From: Dentipellis sp. KUC8613
Taxonomy: Eukaryota > Basidiomycota > Agaricomycetes > Russulales > Hericiaceae
Direction of reading: 5' to 3'
DNA length: 64,000 nucleotides
Assembly: GCA_002286715.1 (NCBI GenBank)
Contig: NSJX01000037.1
Span: forward strand, 1-64,000
The position numbers and the translations under genes are program-made. Below the pieces are notes generated by a model that searched no databases, had not been told where the DNA came from, and saw only the letters and a list, made by a program, of their open reading frames with translations. Numbering within the stretch: position 1 is the stretch's first letter; each line of letters opens with the position of its first letter. Shown here piece by piece: positions 36,504 through 48,786 of this stretch.

Positions 36504-37646
36504 GTTAGTGTAGTACTCCGATGCTCACCAGAGAGTCAGAAACAACGTAGAGAGCGGTGGTACGATATTGTCGAACGCTTGACGCCAGACAGCGCCTCTT
36601 ATATGAATTGCGAGTTCACGACGAGTTCGCTACGCTGACGTTGCTCGGCACGAAAGTTACCGTGCATATCTCCCAATCCCAAACGGGACCAAATGTCACC
36701 ACCGATCTCGCCGGTGGGTGCCTTCTGGTCTGCTCAAGTTCGTAAAGGACCGCCGAAATTTCCGTAAGATACTGTGGATGAAGAGCAATATACTTCATTG
36801 AGCAAGAGAGTGGAGGTGAATGGTCTGGAAAGAAGGCGGCGTAGCCGCTTGGCATAGCAGAATCGACCAGAACTTGACGCCCGCTGTGACCTGCTGGCGT
36901 GACCCATGACAGGATGTGACCCCGTGACTGACTCACAAGGAGCGGTCTAAATATGTAACTTGTTTTCGAATTGCTACCAGCGCAGGTATACGACCATTGC
37001 TATGTTTTAGTTTTAACTCGCCTTCGTAGCTCTCGAGCATGCAATCGAGTAAGAGGTATCGTGAGCTCACTTTGACTAATCGCCTAACCATATGGGGCGC
37101 GACGTTACTTCGGTGAACAGGTCCACTCATCTCATCAGCAAGTAGCTGGGGAGAGAGGTTACTTATGCTATGTTTTGGGCGACATGGCTGGGGAAATACT
37201 GGGCTCGTTGAAGCTCTATGACCAAGAGCAGAAAGTTTGCAATTACCTCCGATTTCAAGCGCATGCGCCCGTGAATAGCGACACCACGCACTTCCTTCCG
37301 AGCAAGCGCAGTTACCTCCTCCATGGTCAGCAGCCTCTCGCAAGTTAACAGACGAGCGACAGCAATGCAATGTAGCGGCCAGCCTCCAGACGTGGGCATC
37401 ACCATGCTTCAATCCTGTCTATATCTCACAGTCGGTACCCTTGAACTTATCATTCGAGTCATAACAGTACTCCCAACCCAACCCACCAATAGCGCTTTGA
37501 ATCTCTTACCCAGCAGACTCGACAGCACCCGTCAAGCTCAATCACGAATATATATAGCTCACCCTTCTGCTTTGACATCACCCACGACGGAGCAGCATCA
37601 CGCGTACGCCGTGGTCCGAAGCAGTCCGCCTCGCCTAAGCGCCCGC

Positions 37647-38136
37647 TTATTGTCTCGCAGCGACTTTGCCCTTCGCAAGTGTGAGCATCCATCGCGCATC
37701 GGCTTCCGAATCGCGACTAGCCTATCATGCTTATTGTTTTGCACCAGGCCCCATCACGATCTTCCTGCGGAGGTTCACAGAGGGCCGAGGTGTTCCATGC
37801 CCCATGGGCCACGTTGGCTCGACCATGAACATGTGTGCGCCCACAGGAGACTTTGACCCTGCATGCAGGTATCTGAACTACCCACCACCATGGTAGCATC
37901 TATACGCAGAGTAAACGACCAGGTATGACCAGACACCACTCGCCCGCTCACAGCGCACTGTAGCGCAACACAACCCCGCCACGCACCTCTATCACTGAGG
38001 ATCTCCCGATTCACTTTAACCTCGCACGTCAAGCCCACCGCGCCACCTTATCCTTCTTATCCCATATCAAGACTTCCACCCCCATCTTATTGTATCGCGC
38101 ACCCCTCCGCATGCGCCCGCGCTTCTCGCTTATTGT
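37647..38136 (+). promoter_or_regulatory. Four exact CTTATTGT elements upstream of the pheromone gene
   Basis: CTTATTGT occurs at 37647-37654, 37730-37737, 38086-38093 and 38129-38136. The copies at 37730 and 38129 share a longer context (GCTTATTGTTNTGCACC and a following C-rich run). The reverse complement ACAATAAG contains ACAAT, the core bound by HMG-box proteins, the class that controls mating genes in fungi. That link is inference; the repetition is directly seen. Confidence 0.5.
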
Positions 38137-38271
38137 TATGCACCCCGCCAAAGCGCCATGCAGGCACGCCTTTGCCTGCGTCTATTGTATTTCGCAGGTC
38201 ACCCGCATCCTCCGGTCCGCACCCTTGCACCCCTGCACTCCCACTCACGACATGAAAAGTCCTCGCGCGCG

Positions 38272-38281
38272 CGGTATTTAA
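38272..38281 (+). promoter_or_regulatory. TATA-like element of the pheromone gene
   Basis: GTATTTAAGG, about 100 bp upstream of the pheromone ATG, in otherwise C-rich DNA; a reasonable TATA position given a short 5' leader. Confidence 0.4.
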
Positions 38282-38380
38282 GGCCGACTGCTCGCACTCA
38301 TCACACCAGGTCCTCCAGCGCCACCTGCCTCTACCTCTCCAACCCAACCCAACCCACCCTCACCCCACACCTCACACGCA

Positions 38381-38500
38381 ATGGACTCCTTCTCCATCCT
38401 CGACACCATCTTCTCCAACTCCACCCCCGCCGAGAACCAGCCGCCCGTCGACGCCGAGGGCAGCGGGAGCGGCGGCGAGTCGTACTGCGTTGTTGCGTGA
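38381..38500 (+). CDS. Lipopeptide mating pheromone precursor (CaaX)
   Basis: Single-exon 39-codon gene. It starts MDSFSILDTIFSNS, has a Pro/Glu/Gly/Ser-rich middle (PPVDAEGSGSGGES) and ends YCVVA followed by TGA. This is the layout of agaricomycete B-mating-type pheromone precursors: an MD(S/A)F-like start, 35-60 residues, and a C-terminal Cys-aliphatic-aliphatic-X box for farnesylation, removal of the last three residues and carboxymethylation before secretion. The mature peptide would be the last dozen or so residues up to the Cys, probably cut near the AE/EG acidic site (inference). In known loci such genes lie near a Ste3-type GPCR, but none is visible here, so the receptor may lie outside or this may be a non-locus pheromone gene. 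Confidence 0.85.
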   Translation: MDSFSILDTIFSNSTPAENQPPVDAEGSGSGGESYCVVA

Positions 38501-39056
38501 GCGCCGCGGCGGCGCTTTCAACCTGTACACGCACGCGACACCTGGGATTCAACTCGCCTTCCATCATCATGTCGGTATCTCATTCACTGGTGTCTACACT
38601 GCGTACTGCGTGCTTACTGACTGTGGTTGCGTTTATAGATCAATCCCATCCTTTACGACCCGCTCATGCCTATCATGCCCGCAAGCAGCGCTGCTGCAGA
38701 AGGAGATTTAGCCTATATTATTGTGCGGACGCGCACATTTCGTTCTTCGTTAGGAGTTTGGAGTATACGTAGGAGCTTGGAGGACTGTTGTGCCAAGTAG
38801 CTGTTGGTGTAAGGGGGAGGGAGTGGGACCGCGAAGTCGAACGAATGAATGAAGTTCTTGGAAACCCGTTTCTTGCGTGCCAGACCCCATGTCCTCGATT
38901 TGAGTACTCCACCGTCGCGCACCAGCCATGCAGACACCCCATCCTAAATCCCACATCCCACATCACACCGAAACATAAAAGAAAACGAAATAATGTATTA
39001 TGCCGTACGTCTTCTAATATTCATGCTCATGCCCACACACACACACGCGCACCCAC
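38501..39056. other. Intergenic, pheromone 3' flank and BiP 3' flank
   Basis: 556 bp. A TACTGCGTGC word near 38607 resembles the pheromone CaaX codons but is out of frame with any stop at the right place. A short CA-rich run (ACACACACACGCGCAC) lies near 39037. No gene seen. Confidence 0.5.
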
Positions 39057-41484
<2,428 letters not shown>

Positions 41485-42211
41485 GGTGAAGGTGGTCGTA
41501 AGGATGGACTTGTTGGCGGGATGAGGCTTAGAATTTATACGGGGGAGTGAGTGCCACGTCGAACGAGCCACGTCAACACTCTGCCTTCCCACGCTCTCGC
41601 CTACACGTCGCTGGGCGCTTCCACGCCATTCGCGTCTTGTGCTGCAACTCCACGTCAGTCAAATAATCAACACAAAACATACCTCTGCGGCACTGCTCTG
41701 CCTCGTCACCCGAGTCTATCAACGCGTCAGGCTTCTGCTGGCCATGCTGTCGCTCAGCTCCGACTTTTACGCGTTTCTCGCGAGCGCACATGTCCTTGTT
41801 ATCCGGCACATCCCAGCGTGAAGCTCACCCTCTCCGCAACTCCTGGGCACGTTTTCGCTTCGCGTCTTATCGTATGGCGAGCCTACAAGGTCCGTCTGGA
41901 CTATGTTGCACCACACCACCGCCTGGGCCCCGCACGAGGCTCTGGGCTGAGGGCAGCCGCGCAACGCGCGCTCCTCGTGCTCGGGGCTCGACGCTTCTGT
42001 ATCTTATTTTGTCGTACTGTACGCGAGAATGCTAGGAGATCCACGAACACACAGAGTTGGGTCGATAGCCTGATAAGCGAAATGAAAGACAGGAGGCTCT
42101 GGAGTCCACGTGACATTGGAGGCTAAATAGTAGGGGGTGGGTGGGAGCGGAGGACGCAGCAGCAGCGTGCGTTGACCTCGGAACGCAGCAGCAGCGTAAG
42201 CACCTACACCG
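41485..42211. other. Divergent promoter region of BiP and NAA30
   Basis: About 730 bp. Holds the paired GCCACGTCRA sites next to BiP (annotated separately) and a CCACGTGACATTGG element (CACGTG next to an inverted CCAAT) at about 42105-42119 on the NAA30 side. Open frames across it have no domain. Confidence 0.6.
41553..41576 (-). promoter_or_regulatory. Two UPRE-like GACGTGGC sites upstream of BiP
   Basis: GCCACGTCGA at 41553-41562 and GCCACGTCAA at 41567-41576 on the + strand, read towards BiP as TTGACGTGGC and TCGACGTGGC, 14 bp apart and 69-92 bp upstream of its ATG. TGACGTGG is the core recognised by Hac1/XBP1-type bZIP factors of the unfolded protein response (established for UPRE). Function here is inferred. 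Confidence 0.55.
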
Positions 42212-43259
42212 ATGGATCCCATTGTCTATCGCCCCTACCGCGGCGAGGCTGACCTCCCCCACATTGTCGCTCTCGTCCAGAACGAGCTCAGCGAGCCCTA
42301 CGTCGTCTACACCTACCGCTACTTCCTCCACCAATGGTAAGTCCGCCCCCGCCGGACATCGCCTTGCATACCACTCACCTGCCCGCCCGCCCACTACCAC
42401 CCAGGCCACACCTCTCCTACCTCGTAAGTCCCGCACACGCACCCTCCGAGGCCACCGGACTCCCGAACTCACCTCCCGCCGTCGCCCGCCCCTAGGCCTA
42501 CCCACCGTCCACCTCCGAGTCAGACTCCGAGTCCGCCGAGCCCATCGGCGTCATCGTCTGCAAGCAGAGCATGCACCGTGACCGCGCCAACCGCGGCTAC
42601 ATCGCCATGCTCAGCGTGTCCAAGTCCTGGCGCAAGCGAGGAATCGGTGCGTGCCCGTCTCCCTCGGCGCAGCGGTCCGCACCACTGACCCGCTTCCCTT
42701 CTCTCGCTTATTCTCGCGTTGGTCCTGTTTCGCCCTGTGGGTGCGCCTGCCTGCCGCCTCCGCCCTTCTCCTCTCGGCACCACCCCACGAACGTGCGCAG
42801 CGAGCGCCCTCGTGCGCCACTCCATCGGCGCAATGAAGGCTGACGGCGTTGAGGAAGTGCGTCCCTCATCTCCCATCTCCCACCGCCATCTCATTAATTC
42901 TAACGTCTAATTACCCCGCACTCCAGGTCGTCCTCGAGACGGAGCACGACAACGCCGCGGCCCTCGCGCTGTACGCCTCGCTCGGCTTCGTGCGCGAGAA
43001 GCGCCTGTACCGCTTCTACCTCAACGGCAAGGATGCCTTCCGCCTCGTGCTCGCCGTCAACGCCGCTGCCCGTACAGACGGCGATGCTGCCGAGAACGAG
43101 TGCACGCCCGCGCCGTACCGCGACAGCGAGAGCGACGAGGACGAGGACCGTGAGACCGCGCGCGTCGTGCGGCTGCGGCGCAAGGTCGCCACGCTGCGCG
43201 CGTGCCGCATGGTTGCGGTCTGGCCGCCCGACGACGACGAGCGCGAGTCGGGGCGGTGA
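42212..43259 (+). CDS. NAA30: NatC catalytic subunit, N-alpha-acetyltransferase 30 (Mak3 type)
   Basis: Transfers acetyl from acetyl-C oA to the N-terminal Met of nascent proteins starting Met-Leu/Ile/Phe/Trp, on the ribosome with its NatC partners (family role). Five exons (42212-42336, 42405-42423, 42496-42646, 42801-42856, 42927-43259) give 227 residues in frame; exon 2 is only 19 nt. GNAT features: the start [37 protein letters not shown], acetyl-CoA loop [18 protein letters not shown], then [20 protein letters not shown] and [20 protein letters not shown]. The acidic insert before the second strand ([10 protein letters not shown]) and the acidic/basic C-terminal extension (about 50 residues) are variable parts of the family. 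Confidence 0.93.
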
Positions 43260-43774
43260 GTGCGGATTCGAATCCGAGTCGTTCTGCTTTTTGTGCCTCT
43301 TGGGGTCCCTCTCCTCTCGGTGGTCTTTCTTCTTCATCTCTTGTTCAGTCTCTCGATCGTCTTCCCTAATACGTGCTCTCTCTGTCTATCTCTCTCCACT
43401 CCTCTCCACTCCTCTCCACTCTACTCCCTGCTCTGTGTTCTTGCTAGCTCTCCACCTCTCGTCTGTATTCTGTACTCGTATCGTGGCCCCACCCATACAG
43501 TAGGCGTACAGTACCTTATTTATACCCATGATACTTGTACCATTCACTACGTAGTACTCAACGCCCCCGGCCACGCTCGTAATGCATATACTCTGTCCTG
43601 CTCTCCTCTCCTCTCTCTCCTGGACCTCGGAACCTCTCCGTGCACGTGCACGTGCACGTGCACTTGCACTCCAGCTTAAGCTCATGAACAGTTCATTCTA
43701 TTCCATTTCATTCGTTGTACAAATCCACGTCCACCGCGGGACGGACGCCAAGACCATTTTCCACCCTCGACAGC
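43260..43774. other. Intergenic between convergent genes, pyrimidine-rich
   Basis: About 515 bp of 3' flank of NAA30 and the permease. Pyrimidine-rich, with a CTCTCCACTC tandem run near 43390-43423 and the hexanucleotide repeat at 43640. No gene. Confidence 0.6.
43640..43668. repeat. Hexanucleotide microsatellite (GTGCAC)n
   Basis: About four to five copies of GTGCAC (self-complementary) in the 3' flank of the permease gene. Confidence 0.8.
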
Positions 43775-46215
43775 CTACGCCCCCTCCACCGGCACGACCT
43801 CCGCAACCACACGCTCCTTCTCCAAGCTCGGCGTGCCCGTTGCCCCACTCCCCTTCTCCTCCTGCTCCTGATCCGGCGCGGCCGCCCACTGCCCCTGCAC
43901 GGTATGCCCCTCGACGGTGGCGATGGGACCCGTGAACCAGTGCACGCCGCCGTAGACGGGGAGGTAGTACCACACGAGCGAGAGCGCCATGACGCCGCCG
44001 AGGACGACGACGGTGTAGTTCATCTCGGGCGCGGACGTCGCCATGTCCGTCGGGAAGAAGAACACGACGGACATGAAGAGCATCCAGAGGCACGCGATCA
44101 GCGACACGGGGAAGCTCTGTGCATGTGCGCGCGCTCGTCAGCCGTTGTCCACTATCCGAAACCCAGAAGAGGCAAAGAAAGAGAAAGAGAAAGAGAGAGA
44201 CGGCACTCACGAACACGCCCAACGAAAACGCGCCGTCGCGCCAGCCGTTCTCCTTGCGCCACACCCAGCGCGCGGCAATCGGGATCCCGTACGCGATGTA
44301 CAGCGCGGTGACCGATATCGCGAACACGGCGTTGATCGCCTGCTCGCCTGCAAACGCAAGGAGCGCGAGCGCGAGCGAGCACGCGGCGACGAAGAAGACG
44401 GTGTTGACGGGCGTCTTGGTGAAGCCGTTCATGCGGTACAGCCAGCCGGAGAACGGGAGCGCGCCGTCGCGCGCGAACGCGAAGGACTGGCGCGAGGCCG
44501 CGAGCAGCTGCGGTGCCGAATCGGACGTCAGCATTCTCATTAGAGCTTCTCCAATGTGGAGGCGCGGACACACGCACCATGCTGGAGCCCATCATGTACC
44601 TGCCAGGGGAATACGGCATCAGAGATAGAAAGCAAAGAAGGGGAGGGAGGGAGGGAGGGAGACGCACTGGACGAGCACGACGAACGACCAGATCACGAGC
44701 GTGCCCTTCTTCCCGAAGCTGTTCAAAAAGATCTGCGCCATCGGCTGGCCAATCGGGCTATTCATGAGCGCGTCGAGGTCCGTGCCCATGCAGAACGCGA
44801 GCGCGACGTTGATCGCTGCAGCCATTCCCCATTATTTATTAATAACACTCAGTCACCCGGGGAGGGGAGGGGTGAGGAGCTTACCCCAGCCGAGCAGGCC
44901 CGCGATGGCGATGGCCCAGACGATGGCCCAGGGCACGGCAGTCGCGGCGTTGGACGCCTCCTCGCTGATGTGCACGCTCGAGTCGAAGGAGCAGATCGTC
45001 CAGAGCGGCGCGAGGAAGCTCAGGATGAACGCGAAGCCGCTCGGCCAGTCCGTCGCTGGCGTCGGCGCGTCACAATCAGCATCGTATCTTATGAGCGCGC
45101 GGAGGTGGACGTCGACGTACACTTCGAGAAGTTTCCGAGCGCGTACTCGGCGCTGTTGCGCAGCTCCTTCGGGGTGGCCGCGGGGAGCGCGACGATCACC
45201 GCCAGGCAGAGTCTGTGAAAGGCCAGTCAAAAAGCTAAATACTCCGCGTAGAATGTGGTGAAAGACGAGACGGGACTTACATGACGTTGAGGGCGACGTA
45301 CACGCTCTGCAGGCGCGCGAGGACACGCGTGCCCAAGCAGCAGATGACGACGTGCGAGAGCACGATCGCGACGTACACGGCGCTGTACATGCACGTCGCT
45401 TTCAGTATGCTATCTCGCCATGAGGAGGGGCGGGCAGGTGCGTACTATGTCTGGCCTGAAGTTGCAGAGAATGCCTCATCGGAACCGATGCTGGCTGCTG
45501 CCATGACCTGGACAGCAGCGCCCCAGTCGATGGACGCGACAGACGCGATCGAGCCGACGGTGTTCGCGTCTGGATATTTTTATCAGCATCAATGAGGGGG
45601 GGGGGCAGCAGCAGCATAGGAATGGACATACAGCCGACCATCCACGCGAGCAGATTCCTCCAGCGTGGCGAGGACAGTGAGTGCGTCCAGAAATACAGCT
45701 GGGCAACACCACATTGATTCAATTCGCGGCACGGAAAGACGGAAACAAATTTCACTTACACCACCGGATGTAGGGGCGGCCGAGGCGAGCTCGGCCATGG
45801 CCATGCCCACGAAGAGGATGAAGATACTTGCTACGGCCCACTGCAGGAAGTGAGATGATCGGAAGGTTTGGGGTATAAGTGATATATGACGTACACCCCA
45901 CACCATCGCTGATGGGCCTCCGTTCGGTATGGAGTAGAATAGCACAGACCTGGAGCTGTGTCAGGCCTTGCACGAAGAGTAGAGAGAAGCTGACGCGACT
46001 GACGCGATTGAGGGCAGAAGGCCGATGATACTGAACGCAATCCCAAAGACCTGCAAGCCGTTCAATATCATCGAATACCAACACGGAAGGAAAGCGGAGC
46101 CCACCTCTAAGGGCGTGAAAGCACGCTGGAACTCCTGCTTGTACCCAAGTTCCGCCAGCAGACTCTCGTCCGCCAGCGCAATCTCCCGCTGCTTGTCCTT
46201 CGCAACGCCCGGCAT
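43775..46215 (-). CDS. APC-family amino acid/GABA/choline permease
   Basis: Plasma-membrane importer of the fungal Uga4/Hnm1-like branch. Start at 46215 (MPGVAKDKQREIALADESLL), followed by ELGYKQEFQRAFTPLE, VFGIAFSIIGLLPSIASV, LFYSIPNGGPSAMVWGWAV, LFVGMAMAELASAAPTSGG, LYFWTHSLSSPRWRNLLAWM, GFAFILSFLAPLWTICSFD, SSVHISEEASNAATAVPWAI, GTLVIWSFVVLVQYMMGSSM, SRQSFAFARDGALPFSGWLY and TKTPVNTVFFVAACSLA. The end after VHWFTGPIATVEGH is a hydrophilic Glu/Ala tail with stop at 43775. About 12 hydrophobic spans in family order, with many short exons separated by 50-75 bp introns; not every boundary was fixed. Substrate among amino acids, GABA or choline is not resolvable by eye. Three GATA-type sites lie upstream. 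Confidence 0.9.
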
Positions 46216-47202
46216 ATCTTCTTCTGCAGCTGAGCAAAAATCGTGCAATCCAAATCCACGTGACGCCTGGGCTGAACTTCCTGGGACCAAAGTTCACAGC
46301 AGGCGTGCAGAGCGAAGCAGCGACACGGAAGAGTCGGGTCGAGAGAAGGTCGGATGACGCCCAGCCTCCAGGGCAGCGCGGTGCGCTGTATATAAACGCG
46401 AAGCAGCCATGGCCAGGCGACCGTGACAGGACCGGTCATCACTGGAGCGGCGAGCGCTCAGCACGAGCTTCTTTGGCTTATCGGTGCGGGACCTGGTGCG
46501 GGCGGGCGCCTGTGATTGGATATTTCGAGGTGCAGCTGCCTCGCCGATAAGGACGCCAGAGGTGTTATTGCCATTGCCATTGCCATCTTCGAGATGGACC
46601 TGGCGCGTCCGATAACGGCCGTGCTCGTGGGCGTCGCGATGGACCTGGCGGTTCAAATTTGGCAGGCAGATGGCGACCGTGACGGCAGTGCGACGTTGCG
46701 GGTGGGAAAGAGCCGGCTGGACAAAACTGGAAAATATGGGGATATATTTGCAGAGGCACTTACGGGATTGGCGCTGCGGCTGGATCAGAAGTGTCAGTGG
46801 TCGTGTGGAGAGCCATCTGGTTCGAGAGCGTGGATAAGTTGCGGGGCGTCAGATGATAGGCTGCACGCGGGCGGCAATGGATGTCCTAACCCTGGTGCGG
46901 GGGTAAGCAGTATACAACTTGTCAAGTCGTCAACGAGCCTTGCAGATAACATGGTCGAACGTTCAGCCGCATCTATCGTCGAATGAAACACACCTTGGCG
47001 TCCAGATACAAGTCGCTCACCGACGCGGGCCCGCCTCTTCTGACGTTTGCGGAACGTTTCCGCACGACCGGCCGTCCGACCAAGCTTCTCCGGTGCCTGA
47101 GAGAACGACTTCGATACATAAACAGATACAACACAGATAATGTCCCTGGGCCTATGAAGCCGCGAAAATCCGAAGAGCCGATGCGGGTCAGTCAGCCAAG
47201 TG
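46216..47202. other. Intergenic upstream of the permease
   Basis: About 990 bp, no gene recognised. Contains GATA-type sites (annotated separately) and a short GCCATT triplet repeat at about 46571-46585. Frames on both strands lack motifs. Confidence 0.5.
46478..46615. promoter_or_regulatory. Three GATA-type sites upstream of the permease
   Basis: TTATCG at 46478-46483, CGATAAG at 46545-46551 and CGATAA at 46610-46615, 263-400 bp upstream of the permease ATG. They are less tightly clustered than at the NCS1 gene. Nitrogen regulation by GATA factors is a plausible inference for an amino acid permease. Confidence 0.35.
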
Positions 47203-47645
47203 CTACCCCCGTGCTTTCTGCGCCTCCCACTGCTCTGGTGTGAGCGTTTTCTGCGTATGCAGCTGCAGTGAGAAGACACCCCGGCGGGAGAAGCATGCGC
47301 CGTGCTCGTACCTGCGTAAAGGCATGCATGTCTGCGATCTCCCGCTTCAGCAGTTCATTTACTATGGATATGGGGCGGTCAAGTCAATGTAAGCGCAGAA
47401 GGCCTTCGAGCAGATCATTACCGAAGCGATGCCTAGCGAGGGTATTTTTTCCCTGGAATGCCTAGAGACGAAAAGTCGCGTCAGACATCCCTAGTACTTG
47501 AAATGTTAATGCCCAAGCCTACCTCGCTGACGATGAGCACAGAATACTTGTCTCCGCATCCGCTGGATTCGTCAATGATCTCGAGATGGTGAACGACGAT
47601 GCCGGCACGGATGGCCTCCTCGAGTTCTCTGGGCGTGACGGGCAT
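47203..47645 (-). CDS. BolA-like protein (cytosolic BOL2/Fra2 type)
   Basis: Small partner of monothiol glutaredoxins in iron-sulfur cluster trafficking and iron sensing (family role). Four exons (47645-47523, 47461-47422, 47361-47312, 47250-47203) give 86 residues in frame. Diagnostic stretches: HLEIIDESSGCGDKYSVLIV, FQGKNTLARHRFVNELL, MHAFTQKTLTPEQW with the conserved histidine, end EAQKARG. The short start MPVTPRELEEAI at 47645 suits a cytosolic protein. An upstream in-frame Met at 47759 would add 38 residues of Ser/Leu/Pro-rich sequence, possibly a mitochondrial form, but is less likely. Confidence 0.93.
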
Positions 47646-48030
47646 GGGGGCCAGAGGTGTCCAGATGCTCTCTGCAGAGAAAGAGTGCGGCAGGAGCTGG
47701 CTCGTAGAATGGAGGCTCGGATCTGATAAGATAGGAGCGCCCCGAGCGTATTTAACCATGGGCGCCTGTTCGCCTCGGATGCTTTACTCCTCCTCCTGCC
47801 TCGGACCCAACGTAGCTACGTCCTTGTCTGATAAACTGATCACCTCCTCGTACCCACAGATGGCCTTGTCTGATATACTGATCTTTGCCCCATACCCACA
47901 GATAACGCCCATTCCAGGGAGCCCGCCACCACACCCGTGCGACGCCCCTCCCGGCTCACATCCGGCTCCTGCGCAGCGTGTCTGCGTTCCCATTCACCTG
48001 CCTCTCTCTAGGCTACGCCCGACACCGCGT
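47646..48030. other. BolA promoter region
   Basis: GCGTATTTAACC near 47749 could be a TATA-like element for the BolA gene on the - strand. The region also holds the 42-bp tandem repeat annotated separately. Confidence 0.4.
47822..47905. repeat. Two-copy 42-bp tandem repeat
   Basis: CCTTGTCTGATAAACTGATC at 47822 recurs as CCTTGTCTGATATACTGATC at 47864. Both copies continue to TACCCACAGAT. An old local duplication upstream of the BolA gene; role unknown. Confidence 0.75.
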
Positions 48031-48039
48031 TTGTCGCGA

Positions 48040-48530
48040 ATCCCGATGCCGCCCGCACACGACACCCCCGGCGATGCGCACCTGCTTCTCACAAAGGTCC
48101 ACCGTGCGTTGCGCACCGGTCCCATTCGACAATCTCGCGTCTAAGGCGTCACAACTCATTGAGCATCTTCTTGCCGGCTCCTGGGCGATCAAGAACTGGG
48201 CTGAGTGGACGATGACATAGGTAGGTTTGTAACATGGGAAGCGCTGAAGACTACGGAACGCAACTCCTCACGAAGGACGGCCGCAGGAGCTACACCGGCA
48301 ATCCTGCTTACGTCCTGCCAGTGCATTCCGGTACTATCTTCTCGATGACACGGACGGCCTCGCTGAAGTGCAACAGATCTGCGATCCGCGATGCATACGA
48401 AGAGAACGGTGAAAGTCCCACTCATCGTCGAGGTACGTCGCGGTTTTATTGAATGTATAATAAAAGCGACGGCGATTGCCAGGACATGCAGCGACTCTGC
48501 TTCGAAGAGTTCATACCAGTACCCTGATTC
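48040..48530 (+). pseudogene. Degenerate copy of the FluG-type amidohydrolase N-terminal part
   Basis: Aligns by eye with the intact gene at 50648. The words CCACCGTGCGTTG...CGGTCCCATTCGA near 48101-48130 match its HRASVPFE region, CATGGGAAGCGCTGAAGAC at 48235 matches WEALKT exactly at DNA level, ACGGCCTCG matches the GLGG region, and a TKR(T)VKV segment followed by GAGGTACGTC matches the end of exon 1 with its splice donor. The exon 2 start (CAGGACATGCAGCG..GAGTTC) is also recognisable. The reading frame is broken by several shifts and stops (for example TAA at 48142), so no amidohydrolase can be made. It lies about 2.6 kb from the intact paralogue in the same orientation, implying a tandem duplication followed by decay. 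Confidence 0.75.
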
Positions 48531-48786
48531 GACTCCTCGGGGAGGTCAAGTTCCAAATCCGTCGGGGGCTGCGAGATCTGATTGACTCACAATAGGCTTC
48601 ACTCGAGCACAGCGCAGTAGAGGCGGTCAACCTGTCGTGTTATTGCATTCATAGTTACAAGCATAAGTATACAGATTCACTAGAGTAACAGATGAGATCG
48701 ATGAGATCGAATCGAAAATGTTACCGACTGTCTAGCTTGGTGAAGAGAAGAACACAAAGGAACCTGCTGCTGAAACCCGAGTCAGC

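Larger units (their letters stand above)
36504..38380. other. Long intergenic region upstream of the pheromone gene
   Basis: About 1.9 kb. The left part (36504-37450) has - strand frames at 36616-36936 and 36933-37412 with no domain and no family resemblance. The right part (37600-38380) is the pheromone promoter, with the repeated CTTATTGT word and a TATA-like element annotated separately. No pheromone receptor or second CaaX ORF was found on the + strand by scanning for Cys-aliphatic-aliphatic-X-stop. Confidence 0.5.

Noticed and set aside
38600..38625. Second pheromone-like CaaX end (TACTGCGTGC) downstream of the pheromone gene
   Set aside because: In frame it reads YCVLT and continues without a stop at the required place; no MD-type start precedes it.
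43260..43280. tRNA B-box-like GGATTCGAATCC
   Set aside because: The flanking bases do not form a T-arm and no acceptor or anticodon arm can be drawn around it.
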